Below, in pieces: positions 58,815 through 60,000 of a stretch of 60,000 nucleotides of DNA. The notes beneath the pieces were generated by a model. That model saw nothing but the letters and a program-made list of their open reading frames with translations. It ran no database searches and had not been told where the DNA came from. The DNA lies in NCBI RefSeq assembly GCF_964204645.1, contig NC_134035.1, forward strand, positions 5,272,501 to 5,332,500, in the 5' to 3' direction. The translations under genes were made by a program, and so were the position numbers. Position 1 is the first letter of the stretch. Each line of letters starts with the position of its first letter. Origin of the DNA: Tubulanus polymorphus. Its lineage: Eukaryota; Nemertea; Palaeonemertea; Tubulaniformes; Tubulanidae.

Positions 58815-60000
58815 TACAGCATCTTCAGGACGATATGGAGCCACAAAATTCTGGATTTTTCGACCAATGTATTGAAAATCACTTCAATACACCCTACCCA
58901 TATAGGACAATTGAATTCAGCATCTTCAGGACGATATGAAGCCTAAAAAATATAGATCTTTCAACCAATCTACTGAAAATCAGTTCAGTACACCCAACCC
59001 TTATATGTCAATTCAATACAGTATCTTCAGAACGATAAGGAGCCCCAAAATTCTGGATCTTTCGACCAATCTATTGAAAATTAGTTCAATACACCCAACC
59101 CTTATATGACAATTGAATACAGCATCTTCAGGACAATATGGAGCCACAAAATTCTGGATCATTCGACCAATGTATTGAAAATCAGTTCAATACATCCTAC
59201 CCATATAGGACAATTGAATTCAGCATCTTCAGGACGATATGAAGCCTCAAAGATCTAGATCTTTTGACCAATCTACTGAAAATCAGTTCAGTACACCCAA
59301 ACCTTGTATGTCAATTCAATACAGCATCTTCAGGACGATATGATTCCCCAAAATCCTGGATCTTTCGACCAATCTATTGAAAATCAGTTCCTTACACTCT
59401 ACCCTTATATGCCAATTCAATACAGCATCATCAGGACGATATGATGCCCCAAAATCTTGGATCTTTTGACCAATCTACTGAAAATCAGTGCAGTACATCC
59501 AACCCTTATATGACAATTGAATACAGCATCTTCAGGATGATATGGAGCCTCAAAATTCTGGATCTTTCGACCAATTTATTGAAAATTAGTTCAGTACACC
59601 TTACCCTTATATAACAATTGAATACAGCATCTTCAGGGCGATATGAAGCCTATAAAATCTAGATCTTTCAACCAATCTACTGAAAATCAGTGCAGTACAC
59701 CCAACCCTTATACGACAATTGAAAAAAGCATCTTCAAACGATATGGAGCCACAAAATTCTGGATCTTTCGACCAATCTATTGAAAATCAGTTCAGTACAC
59801 CCTACCCTTATATGACAATTCAATACAGCATCCTCAGGACGATATGATGCCCCAAAATTCTGGATCATTCAACCAATGTATTGAAAATCAGTTCAATACA
59901 CCCTACCCATATAGGACAATTGAATACAGCATCTTCAGGACGATATGAAGCCTCAAAAATCTAGATCTTTCAACCAATCTACTGAAAATCAGTGCAGTAC
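58815..60000 (+). repeat. Satellite higher-order unit, 16-mer, copy 2 (cut by window)
   Basis: Second copy of the 1,615-base unit with the same order of marked monomers, truncated at the window edge. A new small deletion is seen (CTTCAAACGATATGG near 59734). Confidence 0.85.

Larger units (their letters stand above)
36720..60000 (+). repeat. 101-bp satellite array with higher-order repeats
   Basis: About 230 tandem units of 101 bases fill the window to its right edge. A unit reads CTTCAGGACGATATGGAGCC, ACAAAATTCTGGATCTTTCG, ACCAATCTATTGAAAATCAG, TTCAGTACACCCTACCCTTA, TATGACAATTGAATACAGCAT. Three main variants differ after the CGATATG motif: GGAGCCACAAAATTCTGG, AAGCCTCAAAAATCTAGA and ATGCCCCAAAATCCTGG. 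The left-most units (36720-36900) are the most diverged, as expected at a satellite edge. Every 60-90 codon frame in the array is a by-product: 101 is not divisible by three and the units carry stops. No CENP-B-box-like motif was seen. It begins about 4 kb upstream of the LRP4 start. Confidence 0.97.

Overview
The window comes from an animal nuclear genome. It has a many-exon gene with GT-AG introns, dense short palindromic transposon relics and a long satellite array. The protein is a metazoan LDL-receptor-family member, and the intronic repeats resemble those common in marine invertebrates, especially molluscs and their relatives. The phylum is an inference; nothing here fixes the species.

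Positions 59-32,572 (minus strand) hold nearly all of the ectodomain of an LRP4 orthologue. I could join 24 coding exons with consistent splice phases into 1,702 codons. They encode a signal peptide, eight LDL-receptor class A modules, two EGF modules, four YWTD beta-propellers each closed by an EGF-like module, and the start of a Gly/Asp-rich stalk. The transmembrane segment and cytoplasmic tail lie off the left edge. Exon 1 (32.5 kb) is separated from exon 2 (23.0 kb) by a 9.3 kb intron, and exon 2 from exon 3 by a 7.1 kb intron. Inside that second intron (16,417-16,495) is a second signal-peptide-like open frame that starts with ATG and ends in a phase-1 splice donor, exactly like exon 1. 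It is a candidate alternative first exon whose product would lack the first LDLa module.

The introns are rich in small mobile-element relics: two TTAA-flanked piggyBac-type MITEs, four copies of an AGGGTGGCC-ended family, several unrelated foldback elements, a pseudo-tRNA, and inverted-repeat elements whose arms carry the RNA polymerase III B-box motif GGTTCGAATCC. Exon 2 sits between one such element and a roughly 50-bp minisatellite built from the same B-box sequence. The long introns also hold a few weak candidates on the plus strand: an orphan 3'-terminal exon with a poly(A) signal, a decayed zinc-finger fragment and a small ORF. None is convincing as a functional gene.

Upstream of LRP4 (32.6-36.7 kb) are a palindromic MITE, an unrecognised segment and a Helitron-like element with three core repeats of about 150 bp. 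From about 36,720 to the right edge (more than 23 kb, about 230 units) the sequence is a single 101-bp satellite. It has clear higher-order structure: 21-mer units of 2,121 bp, an 18-mer variant, a 16-mer unit of 1,615 bp, and an internal block duplicated at 3,229 bp. The array does not encode protein. It is the most striking structural feature, and the candidate alternative LRP4 first exon is the most interesting gene-level observation.
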